Assembly: GCA_964016875.1 (NCBI GenBank)
Contig: OZ024720.1
Span: forward strand, 21,083,742 to 21,147,741
DNA length: 64,000 nucleotides
Source of the DNA: Fallopia convolvulus
Lineage: Eukaryota; Streptophyta; Magnoliopsida; Caryophyllales; Polygonaceae
Direction of reading: 5' to 3'
The notes below the pieces were generated by a model that worked only from the letters and a program-made list of their open reading frames with translations, made no database searches and was not told where the DNA came from. Shown here piece after piece: positions 33,834-47,320 of the stretch. The translations under genes were made by a program, and so were the position numbers. Every line of letters starts with the position of its first letter. The stretch's first letter is position 1.

Positions 33834-34741
33834 GGAAATTCCAGTTGGTATCCTCGAAATTTTGGCTTTTCTGGATGGTGTCCTGAAAAAAAAATTATTT
33901 CAAATGGTACCCCTGAACTTTTACAAAAGTCCGACTACTACTAGTGCCCTTACTAGTGAATTTTCGCTAGTTTTTAATTAAATAAGTATGTTTTCTAATG
34001 AAAAATAATTTTTTTTTATTTAATTAAACAAAAAAAAAATTAACTTGATAAAAACTAAAATAAATTATATAAATATTAAATTAAAAATATTATATCATAT
34101 ATATTTATCAAGTTGATTATATGTTGTATAATTAAGAAGTTTAAATTTAAAAAAAAAATATTTCAATATTTGTACTAAAATTAATAATTAAAATTCTCAT
34201 GTAGGTTTTATATAACAATCTTGACAATTTTTTAGAAAAACTAATAGAACTTTTGTTATGGTACTCTCAAGTTAAAATCTAAATGAGAATTTTAAGATAT
34301 TAAGTTTTTAAAATTTTAAGTTATATTAAGTTTTTAAAAATTTCAAAATTACTATATAAAAATCTAAATGGAAAATTTTTAATCACGCATTTTTGTTTGT
34401 TTTAAATTAAAATTATTTTAATTATACAATATAAAATCTACTTGACAATATATATAATATAAATTTTAATTTAATATTGTTATATGATTTATTTTAATTT
34501 TATTAAAATAAAATTATGTTTTAATTTAACTAATTAAAAAATATTTTTTGTTAGGAAACATATTAAATTTTTTTTTTTTTCAAAACAAAAATATTAAATT
34601 TGTTTTAAATTAACGAAAATTTACAAGTAAGGGCACCAACCGGACTATTGTAAAAGTTCAGGGGTACCACTCGGAATAAGCTGTTTTTCAAGGCACCATT
34701 CGGAAAAACCAAAAACTCGAGGGTACCAACCAGAATTTCCC
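33834..34741. mobile_element. Long-TIR MITE (Mutator-like)
   Basis: Outer 135 bp or so at each end are inverted repeats with moderate divergence, beginning GGAAATTC. The interior is AT-rich and non-coding. A-rich flanks on both sides could be a 7-9-bp duplication but are not diagnostic. Ends are related to those of the element at 15157-20530. Confidence 0.75.
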
Positions 34742-35890
34742 AAAAAAAGACTTTTACTATACTAGCGTTATTAATTTTAAAATCTTTTTTAAATTTTCTT
34801 CAATTTTCGAAGTAAAATTTTACATCTTTATGTGTTTTTTAGGTTGGAGCCTAAATTAATTTTCTTATTAAACTCTTTTTGTATAAAAAAGATTATTTAA
34901 TAAATTACAAATACATGTCCTAAAATTCTCATATAAAAAAATTGCTCACATGAATATCAATATTCTTTGTTGCATTCATGTAATATGAATATGTTAGTGT
35001 TCATATTTTCTTCTAGATATTATGTTCACAATTTGACTAACATGGAGATCAATATTGATTTATATTTAATTGCTTCTCAATTAGAAGGAAACAATAGAAT
35101 GGTTAGAAAACAAAATAATTAGTTGAGAGTGAGGTTGTTCAAGGGGTCGACCCGACTCATAATCCAAACTGGGTCGACCCATTGACCAATTAAAAAAACT
35201 CAATCGATTCGTAAACCGGGTTACGAGTTTTACGGGTCGGGTCATGGGTCACCTCGTTTGACCGGGCAAAACGAGTCAAAATGATCCACTTCACACGTTG
35301 ACCCGCTTGGCGTTTTTTATCCGTTTGGCTTGATTTTGGGCCATGTTAACTTGTTTGTCCTATTTAAACAAAAGAATCATGAAATGAACACTCAAGATGC
35401 ATGAAATGCACACTTAAAATTACATTAAAATTGACCCGGGTCAAAAAATTTGAGATTACGGTTTACGGGTCGGGTTTTCGATCCAACTAGATTCATATAA
35501 GTTGGGTTTCGAGTTTAGTCAAATTTCGTATTTAGTTGGATTCGTTTGAGTTAGGTTTTAGGATTGTCGGATTTCGGAATAGTCGGTTTCTAGATTTCCG
35601 GGATTTGGGATAGTCAAATTTCATTAAATGTGGTGTGCATTTCTTGCAAAAAATGACCATCATATGATGATTATGTAATCTATCATTGTCAAATACAATT
35701 ACTATAGTCAAAATAGAGGCATTGTAATTAAATAACCAATTTATTAACAACTTTGAGTTTTTTTTATCCTTGTATATATCCATACTTATGTATAAATAAT
35801 TTTTACATAAGCATTCAAACAACTCTACATATTTATAATGATGTCATTCACTAAAATTGATTTCATGCATTTCAGTCTAGGTTAAAACAT
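34742..35890. other. Intergenic with a dispersed CGGGTT-rich repeat
   Basis: 35390-35600 is homologous to 39460-39660 (shared blocks GACCCGGGT/AACCCGGGT and TCGGGTTTTCGRTCCAACTAG). The CGGGT-rich part at 35140-35310 resembles hAT sub-terminal sequence. No coding frame. Confidence 0.5.
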
Positions 35891-37400
35891 GTTTATTTCA
35901 TTTAGCTTAGTTGTTTTTCTTTTCTTTTCCTTTGGTTTTGTTGTCCTTTTTTGTAGAATTTGTAGTTTCGGTTTCTACTCTTGCTTTGTTCAGTTTCGGA
36001 TCATTTGGAGGTGGATTTAAGGAGTTTGAACAACAACAAGGACAAGGGTGGGAGAAGCAACCCGATAGGAAATGGCTAGGAGTCAAGCGGATGTAAGGAG
36101 TCAAAGAGAAGATGGACAAAAGCTTGATGGAAGGCACAAAAGTAAGCTTCGTCCAACGTTTTTTGAATGAGCAGCGAACCAGTAGAAAACTCGGTCTGGG
36201 TCCTGAACCGAGGCTTACAAAACTAGGTCTGCGACCCGAGCGAGTCGAGTCTTTTTTGCGAGTTCTCTTCCGTGAGTTTTCTTTCTTTTATTTTGGGCCT
36301 TTTTCTATCTTGTTTTCAAGGTTTAATATAAATATTTGGGGATTAAGTTTGGATAATACTTAGGTTTTTTTTATTGAAAACTCTCTCTAGAACCCTAGAT
36401 TGGAGAATTGTGGATCTATGCTAAACTTGATGGGATTGGAATTGAATCTCTTGAAAAGACAATCGGTATGTTTATCTTTGATTTAGATTTCTTTTCTCTT
36501 CATACTATGTCTAGCTAATTTCTCTATTCCAAGGAAGGGTGAACTCAATGGTTTAGTAGGTAGATCTAAGGGTGATGTTTTGTTGAATTGAGATTTGAAT
36601 TGTTGGTTGATTCAGCCTAGGATGCTTAATGACCTAATTTATTTGAATTGGGAATCGTATTATGGTTTGAGACAGAGAGGAGATAAGAGTAACAAGAGGT
36701 TGATTGAATTGAATTCACAATTTGTTAATTCATGTTAGATCCCTAGGTTTGAACTTGTTGAATTGTTTTTGCGAGAATGACTTAATTCACATGTGGAACT
36801 AAACCTATCCTAGAAATTATTGATTGAATAGTCTTAACGGAGCACAAGAGCGGATGTTATTTCTATTGATTCAATGATATCTAAAGCACTTAAAGGACCT
36901 AAATAAGAATTGCTTTGTTTGAGAGTGACTGCTAGTCGAGTCTAAGTACATGCATTAATTGTCTGAAAAGAGTTAATGTTGACATTTGAGATAGTTAGTC
37001 CTTCAAACAACATTCGAATTGAAATTCAAATAAATATCATTGGTACTACAATTGCGAGAATGACTTAATACATAGAATAGTCATTGTGAGAATCCTGACC
37101 TTAGGAATACTTTTCTCCATCGATAGTCACTCCTGAATTGAGATAGTTAGTTGTTTCTGAATACAATTGCAACTCTTCCTTTGTTATTTTTGGCTTAGTC
37201 TATTGAATTGAGCTATAATCGATACTACAAAGTTCCTTGAGTTTGACACCTTGATACTACAACTGAAACGTATACTTGCGGTGTAGGAAAATAGCCTATT
37301 AAAAATCATAAATGTTACGAACCATAGAAATTCTATTTGGCAATGGTCATTATAATGTTCGTAACCCATAACCAAATGCATTCGCGCTTTCATTCTTTCG
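35891..37400. other. Possible decayed LTR
   Basis: An AATATAAAT motif at about 36327 is followed by a long T-rich leader and, near 37260-37300, an ACTTGCGGTGTAGG phrase of the kind I associate with ends of Athila/Tat-type LTRs. There is no primer site or partner. Short ORFs here do not look like genes. Confidence 0.3.
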
Positions 37401-39459
37401 CATTCTCTAAAAAGGATTTATGTTTTATGGATAAGGTTTTAGGGTTTTGGGTCTAGTGATAAAGAATTTGAATTTAAAGTGGAGGGTTAGGGTTTATGGT
37501 ATAGGTTGTGCAATTGATTATAAAAGGTGTGCAATTCTTTCGCATTCTCTTCCTCCTTCCCCTTTCTTTTTCATTCTTCTTCCCTTAATGGATTCAAATC
37601 CGATTTCGGATCATTCTAAGAAACGATTGTGGCTAACTTTTCAAAGGAAGTTTTGGATCATCAATTGCTTGAGCTCCATGAACAAGAAGCCCAATATATA
37701 GAGGCCTAATTTGGTCAAATTTCTACATATAAAAATCGAGAACCTAGAACTCATCGCTCTCGTTCAAACTGAGATATATCTCAATCCGTGAATCCAATCC
37801 TAAAATTGAAGCCATAATCGGAATTCTCATGAAACAACCTTCGAAAATTCTACGCACCCATCAATTTTCCATTATTCGAAGTTCTTATAAAACCCGATCG
37901 AAACTGTTGCAAAATATACATTTCTGTTTTCTTCTCATTCGTGATACGTGACGATCTTCGTGTTGAAGATTATCACTTGAAGAAATTTGCCAAGGATATG
38001 GATTTCAAGCAAACAAGTTGTTGATGATTCGATCTTGATTAATTGTTGTTGAATGATTTGAACTTTGGATTTTTAAGAACACTATGGTTTGTTTGAGTTT
38101 GGAATGTGATAATAAGAAAGATAAAAGATAGAATTTGGGTAGGAAAACCTTGGAATAAAAAAACTAATTAAAGTTTCTCATCCCAAAGTAAAATCTACCA
38201 TAAACATAAAAGTGATTACAAGAGAGTATTAAACTCTCTATTTATCTAAGATAATAATAAAAATAATATTCTTAATAACAAAGACTAGAAATTTCGGAAT
38301 TATTAAAAGACATAATAATAACATAGAGATATAATAAAGGAAAGTATAAGAATCCCGTAAGACCTTGAACTGCTCTCGGAAAAATACGATTTTGACCATC
38401 TTCTCGTTGGATTCTCATATTGACGTCAACTATGAAGTTGTAGATAATTGAATAAGCTTTCCAACGCGCATTGACTCACCTCGAGATCAATTTTCTACCC
38501 AAAGTTATGATCGTTTTACTGAAAACTACTCATAATGTGACGGGATTTTAAACTTCCGAAAATATCTTCACTTTCATCCTTTTCCTTAGAGGTCTTGGAC
38601 GCCTTACTTGATAGACTTCAAAGCATATTTTGACATGCTTCAACATCTTCTTGAATTTGAAACCTCGAGACCTTGGAAAAGGTCGTGGTCTAGGCCTTCG
38701 AGACACCTTATTTGCAACCTTATCCTTCATGATCCTTTGATTGCTATCAATTCAAGACCTTTTTGTTTCCAATTTCACAAATCCAAGGCCTCCATTGTGT
38801 TTCTCACATTCAAAACATGTGAAATAGACTCCTGAATCATCTAATTCCATCCATAGACCATCCCGAAATCAAACTCAAAATCAAACTGAATTGTTCACTA
38901 TTAACAACATGCTTCTATATTTGGGATCGTTCTCTCTCTCTACATACAACGAAAATTTCCCAACTTTATATCATTGGAATTCTATCGACCTTATGGATCT
39001 AATGACACTGGTCTCATATAAAATGGATTCAATTCGAGCCCGAACAAAGAGATCAAATCTAACTAATCTGCGTATGTAGCAAAGAACAGAGTACGACATG
39101 CTAAGTGTTTTGGAAATTCCCGCATCGTCCCTCAATACTTTTCGATGTCGTCAACACCATTAGTTCCGTCTCGAAGTCTTGGTTCTAACGTTGTTGGCCC
39201 TGCTCTATGTCATTAATTGTAGTTTCCTCAGAAAGCCAAAAACTGAGGTGTAGTAAGTAGCCCATGAACCAAGGTTGAAGATGACTTTTCATCTTGGTCC
39301 ATTCCCGTTCGGTAAATTTTCAACTCAATTAATTTATTAAAATTATTTAATAATGATAATGATTATATTTATTAAATGCACACATATTTCATAAATACAT
39401 ACTAAAGAATCATGAAATCACACACAAGATGCATAAAATGCACACTCAAGATGCATGAG
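37401..39459. other. Intergenic, nothing recognised
   Basis: About 2 kb without a convincing frame, repeat or RNA gene. Confidence 0.35.
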
Positions 39460-39660
39460 ATGCACATGAAGATCCACACAAAAAATTATATTAAAAAAAT
39501 TAACCCGGGTGAAAACATTTAGGATTATGGGTTAGGGGTCGGGTTTTCGGTCCAACTAGATTTCGTTTAAGTCAGGTTTTCAGTTTATTAACAATTCGTA
39601 TTTAGTTGGATTCATGAGAGTCGGGTTTTGGGATTGTTCGATTTCGGGAGAGTAGGTTTT

Positions 39661-40038
39661 TGTAAGGCTCGTGGGTTTAGAAGCGCTATCCCATGCCAAT
39701 TCGAGGACTTCCAAGGAGGTCACTCATCCTGGTACTATCCTCGCCCTTCCACTTTTAACTTCAGAGTTCTTTCTCCTCACTCAAACTCTAAAAAGGAAGA
39801 GCTCTTGTTGGCATGGATAGCACCTCAAACTCTTATAAATATTCAGGGTGTTACAACCTCCCTCACTTAAAGACTTGACTTCGTCGTCAAGGCCCAAAGA
39901 CCGCCCTTCAAGTCGAGTGACTGCCATTCAAACCAAGCAACTCGTAATCCGGATTCGGCTTTGATACCATTTGTAAGGCTCGATGCTTTAGAAGCGCTAT
40001 CCCATGCCAACCCGAGGACTTCCCAAGTGATCACCCAT
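39661..40038 (-). mobile_element. Cassandra-like TRIM, one LTR truncated
   Basis: On the minus strand: the 5' LTR remnant (from about 40038 to 39972), primer site TGGTATCAAAGCC (39969-39957, initiator Met-tRNA type), a 116-bp interior without genes, purine tract AAGTGAGGGAGGT (39868-39856) and a complete 195-bp 3' LTR (39855-39661, TGTAA...TTACA). The LTR contains a 5S-rRNA-like stretch; GGATGAGTGACCTCC (minus, 39729-39715) differs by one base from the 5S sequence, and the AGTTAA region follows suit. 5S-like LTRs are the defining feature of Cassandra elements. The 5' LTR is broken off within the 5S region. Confidence 0.88.
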
Positions 40039-40318
40039 GGACTTACTATTTTTTTCGGCCTAACAATAACCCCTAAATTTGATCTGAATCTAGACGAGGT
40101 ATTTTGATCGGAATTGCTACCTGCCTCTCGTGCGATGCAAGATACGTGGAATCACCTGGTCCGTCCGATCGCCTTCTAGGAAGGGAAACGCCGTGTCACT
40201 TCAGACTATAATTACTCGGTTGCAGGCATCTTGGGAGGACGCGCCAATTGATTTCTTCTCTTTCTCCTTCGTTCTCCTCTCGCCTTTCCTGTTTCCAAGC
40301 TTTTGTTCTTTTTTCGTC
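40039..40318. other. Intergenic, nothing recognised
   Basis: Upstream of the split ORF; no motif I would defend. Confidence 0.3.
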
Positions 40319-42143
40319 ATGGTTAGGGAAAGAATCGCCGACATGGGCTTTGAATCTTCTCACTCCCTTGAACCCCATGGTTGTCGTCCGTTTTCAATGT
40401 GTTGATAGGGTATTCTCGGCCAACAAATAAATTTGTAAGTCAAGACCCCGCTGAGTACAGTGGAGTCAGGATCGTTCCACAGGAAGCAAGGTTGTTTTTC
40501 TATCAATCTAATAAAAATCAAACAAAATCAAACACAACACTCACGAGATGCCTCGTTAACGACCTTGTCAGGATCGTTACCGAACCACCGAATACAAAAA
40601 ATATCAATTAACGACCTAATTAAATTCCAATTAATATTCGGTACCGAGGCAAGTACTCAGCAATGAAGATTTACCAGAAATAATTCAATTAAAACAAAAA
40701 TCTAGGACAAGGGATACCATAACATAGCCAAGCATAAGAATTCGTAAGAAGATAAGATCATGCCTTTAAATAGATAGAGTCATCAACTTTCATTGACTTA
40801 ACAAGTAAATTAATCTACTTTCATAAACTAACTCACTCAATTGCTTGTTTTGGATCTAAAGCTTGAAACTTTCGTTTTCAAACAATATCAACCTTCAAGT
40901 TACTAACTTTCTCTTTCAATCAAGTTAAAACTCAAATTACCTCAACTTCCGTTTCGGTATTAAGCACAACAAACAATCTCAATAAAAGATAAAAGGCATT
41001 CAACACACAATCTTACTCATCAAACATGCTCAACTATGCCGGGCTTAACCCCGACCCTAGAAAAATAGACTACTCACTACTCATGATTAAGAAACTAAAA
41101 ACTTCAACAAAAATAAACATTGAAACAAAACTTCAAACTTAAATTAATAACAAAAATATCGTCTTACAGAGATTCAGAAGAAAACTAAACAAAACATTCA
41201 CCGAACCACAAACTCGATCAACGAACCTCAGAAACCGTCGTCTACCGAACCTCGTCACCGACTTCCGATCCGATTCTCTCTCTTTCGGCCTTCCTCCAAA
41301 TCTTCTCCAAAACCAGCCCCCCTTTCTATGCTAGATAGAAGGGTATTTATACTAGAAAATCCTAAAAAACTAAAAAGGCTAAAAGATAAAAACTTTCCTA
41401 AAAAGATAGAAAGAATCTCTAAAAGATAGAAATAAAATCTAGAAAGATATTAAACCCTAAAATACATATTCTAATAACCCATAAAGATTCTAAAAAGATA
41501 CTCAACCGATACGGAAATAAATTCCCGCTCAGGATCGGTGAATAATAAAAATAATACTCGAAATCTTTCTCTTCGTGGCCTCGTTAACGACCCTTCACAG
41601 CCTCGTTAACGATCCTGGGATTTGTTTTCTTCAACACCTCCTCTTGTACTCTTAAGCTTCGACTTCTTAAATCTTGCACTCTCCCGTCCTTCACTGTGAT
41701 GCTCCAAATTCAGCTCCATTCAGCTTCTTTCCTTGCTAAAACCTGCAAAATTCACAAAATAGTGTAGATTCCACTCTTTCCACAGATTTATGCAAAACTA
41801 ACTAAAAATAATCAAAACTAAACCTAAACTTAAACAAAACTAAACCTAATAAACAAAGAAAACCTATAAAAAACTATACTAAAATGCGAACATCACAATG
41901 TCCGCCCAAGAGGTGGAAAAAATGATCAAGAACCACAATTTCCCTCTTGACACTAATTTTTACTATCCCGTTCATGAAGTTGTTTATTGGATAAAGGAAG
42001 AATGGGTCTGCTTTTTGGAGTACCCTTTTACCTTGGGGGATCACTTCCCTTTCTCAACGCTGGTTTTAAACTTCTTACTGGCCTTAAAGGTGTCGCTGAC
42101 GCAATTGATGCCTGCTACATGGAATCATGTACCAGATCTGTGA
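40319..42143 (+). pseudogene. Old retroelement-type ORF split by a solo LTR
   Basis: The frame from ATG 40319 stops being coding at 40399. It resumes in phase at 41901 after the solo LTR and its duplicated CAATG, and is then open to the stop at 42143, about 107 codons in total. The downstream half (PFTLGDHFPFS and LTQLMPATW phrases) resembles the N-terminal region of plant 'putative transposon/gag-like' proteins. Coding-like sequence continues to about 42240 in another frame, where element D begins. Not a host gene as far as I can judge. Confidence 0.5.
40400..41895 (-). mobile_element. Solo LTR of the element A/B family
   Basis: A 1496-bp LTR, TGATGTTCG...ATCAACA on the minus strand, flanked by the 5-bp duplication CAATG (40395-40399 and 41896-41900). 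No internal sequence remains, as after LTR-LTR recombination. It carries palindrome pairs at 40553/40574 (21 bp) and 41581/41603 (22 bp). Confidence 0.95.
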
Positions 42144-42244
42144 GATATGTGCAAAGGAGAGGATAGAGATTATTGTGTATGATCTCTTATTTGCGTATAG
42201 GGTTTGCCCACTCAAGGACGACCGCTTTACACTTCATGCAACAG

Positions 42245-42607
42245 TGATACGCAACATGAGGAACGTCGTGGTTCGATAACGAGACCGGTTCGGGATCGTC
42301 GTCCTTCAGCTCGCTTTACGGATTATTTAGTTAATTAATTTATTAAGTTATGTAATTTTTAAACAGAGTGTTATAAACTCCTTGTCGGGTTTTCTTTACA
42401 GTTCTTTCCCAGGACGCTTTTATTGAACAGTTAGGGCTTAGTATAAATACTCTCATGTTATCATGCTTTTAATTAATCTAAAAATTATTCCTTTTGCCCA
42501 AATTCTCCTCTACCTCGTCTCCTCTCTTCTTCCCTGGCTTTGTTCGTTCCTTCTTTATTCTCTAATTCAGTGTGTTAACTTGATACTAACTAATATGGTT
42601 TGTATCA
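42245..42607 (+). repeat. 5' LTR of chromovirus D
   Basis: The two ends (about 42285-42325 and 42540-42607) match 58032-58140. A TATAAATA motif is at about 42442. The exact left edge is uncertain. Confidence 0.65.
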
Positions 42608-42609
42608 AC

Positions 42610-42623
42610 TGGTGCTTTCATCG
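42610..42623 (+). promoter_or_regulatory. Primer-binding site of element D
   Basis: TGGTGCTTTCATCG, two bases after the LTR, a primer-site type that I recall from plant chromoviruses. Confidence 0.55.
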
Positions 42624-42642
42624 TTGAACACTACTCGAATAC

Positions 42643-45600
42643 CATGTCGAGTGATGAAGAAACCTTGCGGGTGACGGGTACTTAGAATGATATTCGCGAG
42701 ATGTTACAAAACTTGACAGTCGAAATCCAGCAGAATCGTCAAGAGAAGGATGTTCAGCGTCGGAGAATAGATCAATTTTTCCATATTTTGGATCCCCGAA
42801 ATATCCTTGATGATCAAACACGAGGGGTTTATTCTGAGAACCCCTTCGCCAAACCGCGGCAACCCCCACAGGAAATTGTGTGCCAACAACAACGTCCACA
42901 TGTGCCGTTTGTGCAAATCGTGCCGCCAACACAACCTGTGCAAATCGTGCCGTCAGCACAACCACCAGATCGCCGCCAGATGCCCAAAGAACAACACCGA
43001 TTGGACCGCTACCCAAAAATCTGAGTCGATGCACCGCGCTTTAATGGTATGGACCCCGCTGGTTGGTTATTCAAGGCACAAGCCTATTTCGATCATTTTC
43101 ATACGTTTGATATTGATCGTTTGAGACTAGTAGGAATGTTTTTTGACCACCCGACCTCTGATTGGTTTCGATATCAATGCCGGAACAATTGTAACGGCAC
43201 GATCTGAGTTTTTGGTTACGGTTAAATAGCGATTTTACCCGTGCCATTATGAGCATTATATCGGTTTACTGGAAAAACTACATCAGAATACTACTGTACT
43301 TGAGTATCAAGCGGAATTTGAGGCCTTGTTGAATAAGGTTGAAGGGTTGTTTGAGCCAACTTTGATTTCTCTAATTAAAGCAAGAATGAAACAACCAATT
43401 AAACGGGAATTAAATTTGCGTAATCCAACGACGTTAGCACAGGCTTTTGCCCTAGCTCGTGAACTCGCGGCCTCCTATGCTGACACCGTGACTGGTTTTT
43501 CGACACAACGTCGTGGTTGGCAGACCATGGAGTATAAATCGGGTGGCGCTAGAAGCTCAACAACACCAAACCCTACACCCAACCCGGCCAAAACACAACC
43601 CCTTCGAACCCTAATTACACCTCGTTGCCGATCAAACGCCTATCCATTGCTGAATGAGAGGATCGTACAAAAAAGGGTTTATGTTGGAATTACGACGAGA
43701 AATAAACTCCTAGACACCATTGTAAACATCATTTTCTGGCCTTGTTAGGTACTGATGATACTGATGAGGATCATACTGTCGATTCTGAGGGACCTAATTT
43801 GGCAGTTATGGCTGATGTCTCTAGTAGTCACTCAATGGACGACCTAGCTAATCCTAAATCACTCAAAATTCTCGGTTCTATTAATGAGATGGTGGTTCAA
43901 GTGTTGATTGATGGCGGTAGCACCCATAATTTTATTCATCCAACGACTGTAGAAATGCTCCATCTCCCTTTGTCTCAAATTCCACCGTTCCACATTTATG
44001 TCAGGAATGGTGAGTCTTTGTTGTGAACCCATTAATGTCAAGCGACACCATTACAATTGCAAGGTCATCTACTCTCTGTTGATATGTTCGTCTTGAAAGT
44101 TCATGGCCCTCAGGTTGTCCTCGGCGTTTAGTGGTTGCAGACCTTGGGCAAGGTATCACATGATTATGCTAAGTTATTAATGGAGTTTAATTGGCAAGGT
44201 AAAATGGAGACTTTGCAGGGTGATCGCCAAGCATTGCGTTTGATATCTATGAATGCACTGCAATCTTTATATGCTTCCAAGTTTGTTAATGATTTCTTTG
44301 AAATTTTGCTGCTTACTGATGATTTGGAACACATTGAGAATGCGGTTGCTGATTTTCCCTCGGACATTAATACACACATTAGTGAGGTCCTTCAGCTTCA
44401 TGAATTAGTATTTCGGTTTCCAGTTAGCTTACCACCGCAATGTCCATGGGATCATATGATTCATCTTCAACGGGATTCTAAGCCGGTAAATGTTCGGCCA
44501 TACCGCTATCCTTATTTTCAAAAGTCGAAAATTGAGCGACAGGTTAAGGACATGTTGAAGCAAGGAATTATCAGACATAGCACGAGCCCTTTTTCTTCAC
44601 ATGCGCTCCTTGTTACGAAAAAGATGGCAGTTTTTGGTTTTGTGTTGATTACCGAGCTCTAAATGCAATTACAACGGCCGACAAATTTCCGATACCGACA
44701 GCAGACGAATTATTCGACGAGCTAGGTCAGGCTGCCTTTTTCACTAAGCCGGATCTTAGGTTCGAATATCATTAGATTAGGATGCATGATTCTGATATTT
44801 ATAAAACTGCCTTTTGGAGGTCCTTCAACTTCATGAATCAGTATTTCGGTTGCCAGTTGGCCTACCACCGCAACGTCCATGGGATCATATGATTCATCTT
44901 CACCGAGATTCTAAGCCAGTAAATGTTCGGCCATACTGCTATCCTTATTTTCAAAAGTCAGAAATTTAGCGACAGCTTCAGGACATGTTGAAGCAAGGAA
45001 TTATCATACATAGCACGAGCCCTTTTTCTTCACATGCGCTCCTTGTTACGAAAAAGATGGCATTTTTTGGTTTTGTGTTGATTACCGAGCTCTGAATGTA
45101 GTTACAGCGGCCGAAAATTTTTGATACCGACAACAGACGAATTATTCGACGAGCAAGGTCAGGCTACCTTTTTAACTAAGCTGGATCTTAGGTCCGGATA
45201 TCATTAGATTAGGATGCATGATTCTGATATTTATAAAACTGCCTTTCGGAGTCGTGATGGAATTTTGAGTTCCTTGTTATGCCATTTGGGCTCACCAACG
45301 CTCCCATCGACTTTTCAGGCATCCATGAATAATATATTTTCGGCGTATTTGCGTGGTTTTGTTATCGTTTTTTTTATGACATTTTGATATACAGCTCGTA
45401 TCTCTCACTACATGTCTAAAACATCGACCTCGCTTTCTAGATATTACATGATAATAATTTCTTCATCAATAGTTCGAAATGTTCCTTCGACACGACGAAA
45501 GTTGAATATCTAGGCCATATTGTGTCAGTAGGACAATAGTTGGCCGACCCCGATAAGTTGCAAGCCATGGCTTAGTGGCCTACACCTAAAACTGTTCATC

Positions 45601-47320
45601 AACTGCGTGGATTCCTCGGTCTCATAGGTTATTATCGGAAATTCATTCGACTCTATGCATCGCTCGCAACCCCATTAACGTCTTTATTGCAGAAATATAA
45701 GTTTTTGTGGTCTGAAACGGCAGAGGCTTCTTTCAGCCGACTTAAGTCAACAATGATGTTTCCACATGTACTATAGTTGCCTGATTTTAACATGTCATTT
45801 ATGGTGGAAACTAACGCTTCTGACGTGGGCATTGGAGTTGTGTTGTTACAGCATGAAAAACCAGTAGCGTTCTACTGGGCCTTCATTGTAAAGGCTCATC
45901 TGCTTATCACCGTGAGTTGTTCGCCATTGTTTCAGCATCGCAGAAATGGCAACAATATTTATTGGGCCATGAGTTTCTTATAAGGACAGATCAGAAGAGC
46001 TTGAAAGAATCACTTTCACAGGTCATTCAAACCCCTGATCAACAATTTTTTATCCGCAAACTTATGGGGTACAAATTTCGGATTGAGTATGAAACCGACT
46101 CTAGTAACAAAGTTGTTGATGCGTTGTCTCGCTGCACGGTCAATGTTGAACTGTCCTTACAACAATTTTGTGCTTTATCTCAACCAATGCCAGACCTGTG
46201 GCAAAAAGTGCGGTTTAAGAATACTACTTTGACCGATTTGCTTGACTTGCACAGAGCTTTTGTCGCCGGCAATCTTCAGCCACCTTTTCGTGTACATGAT
46301 GGTGTCCTCTATTATGACTATCGCCTAGTGTTGAGTAAATTTTCGGCCCTTAAAATCGACGTTCTGCATGAATTTCATTCTTCACCAAGAGCGGGTCATC
46401 CCGGGGTGGACCGCACATTCCGTCGTGTAGCTATAGTGTTCTCTTGGCATGGTATGCATAAGGAGGTGAAATAATTTGTTGATTCCTGCCTTACATGTCA
46501 GTCTACTAAGTATAGTACTAAGAAACCAGCAGGCTTACTTCAGCCACTGCCCATTCCTTTACAAGTTTGGGACTCGGTTTCCATGGATTTCATTACCAGA
46601 CTTCCTCTGTCTCGTGGCTTATCTACTATCTTAGTTGTGGTGGATAGACTATCCAAATATGCTCATTTTGGGGCGTTGGGGGCGTCCTATGATGCTATGA
46701 AATTCGCTTTTGTGTTTGTAGAAATTATGGTCAAACACCATGGTATCCCGAATTCAATCTTATCTGACCGTTATACTATTTTTACAAGCGCTTTTTGGAA
46801 GGAATTGCACCGATTGAGTGGAACCACTTTACACCACAGTACAACTTATCACCCACAAACGAACGGACAAACTAAAGTTAAAAATCGAGGGCTTGAGCAA
46901 TATTTACGGGGCTTTCACACAAGTGCATCCGTCGCGTTGGGTCTTATTTTTGCCTTGGGCTGAGCTCGCTCTAAATTGCACATTTCATGAGGGATTGCAA
47001 ATGACTCCATTACAAGCCTTGTATGGCCGAGAATTGCCGCCGCTCATTAGAATCACGCAGCCAACCATGCTCGATTCCCCAACGTAGGTCATGGTCCAGG
47101 AACGAGCGCAAATTGTTGAACTGTTGCGCTCCAATTTACACAAAATGCAGCAGCGAATGCGAGCTCAGGCGAACGCTCGCAGGCGTGATGTCGAATTTAA
47201 GGTGGGCGACCAAGTTCTATAGAAGTTACAGCCTTACCGACATCACTCGGTAGCTAAGCCATTGTCAGCTAAATTAGCACGCATGTTCTATGGACCCTTC
47301 GAGATTGTGGAACGTATTGG
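42643..47320 (+). pseudogene. Chromovirus gag-pol, heavily decayed (left part)
   Basis: Pieces in three frames. Gag: 42643-43740. Protease with DGGSTHNF: 43905-44026. RT start (VNVRPYRYP...): 44430-44640, then further RT pieces to about 45560. RNase H: about 45780-46150. Integrase with a zinc-binding start near 46370-46500 and a catalytic core (WDSVSMDF, HHGIPNSILSD, TNGQT) at 46570-46960. The C-terminal module is broken at 47320 by element E and resumes at 57762. Stops and shifts occur roughly every few hundred bases, so it is inactive. Confidence 0.85.
44384..45247 (+). repeat. Tandem duplication (about 433 bp) inside the RT region of D
   Basis: 44384-44816 and 44817-45247 are head-to-tail copies of the same RT segment with scattered differences, so the duplication is old. 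Confidence 0.88.

Noticed and set aside
36097..36260. CCGAG/CTCGG motifs as another TCGNNNNCGA pair
   Set aside because: Spacing is about 28 bp and the palindromes are incomplete, so not counted with the element A and E arrays.
35907..36363. Small ORFs on both strands (76, 61 and 83 codons)
   Set aside because: Low-complexity F/S or K/T-rich translations with no splice context, within LTR-like DNA.
46818..47253. Overlapping plus-strand ORFs taken as separate genes
   Set aside because: They are frame-shifted pieces of the element D integrase.
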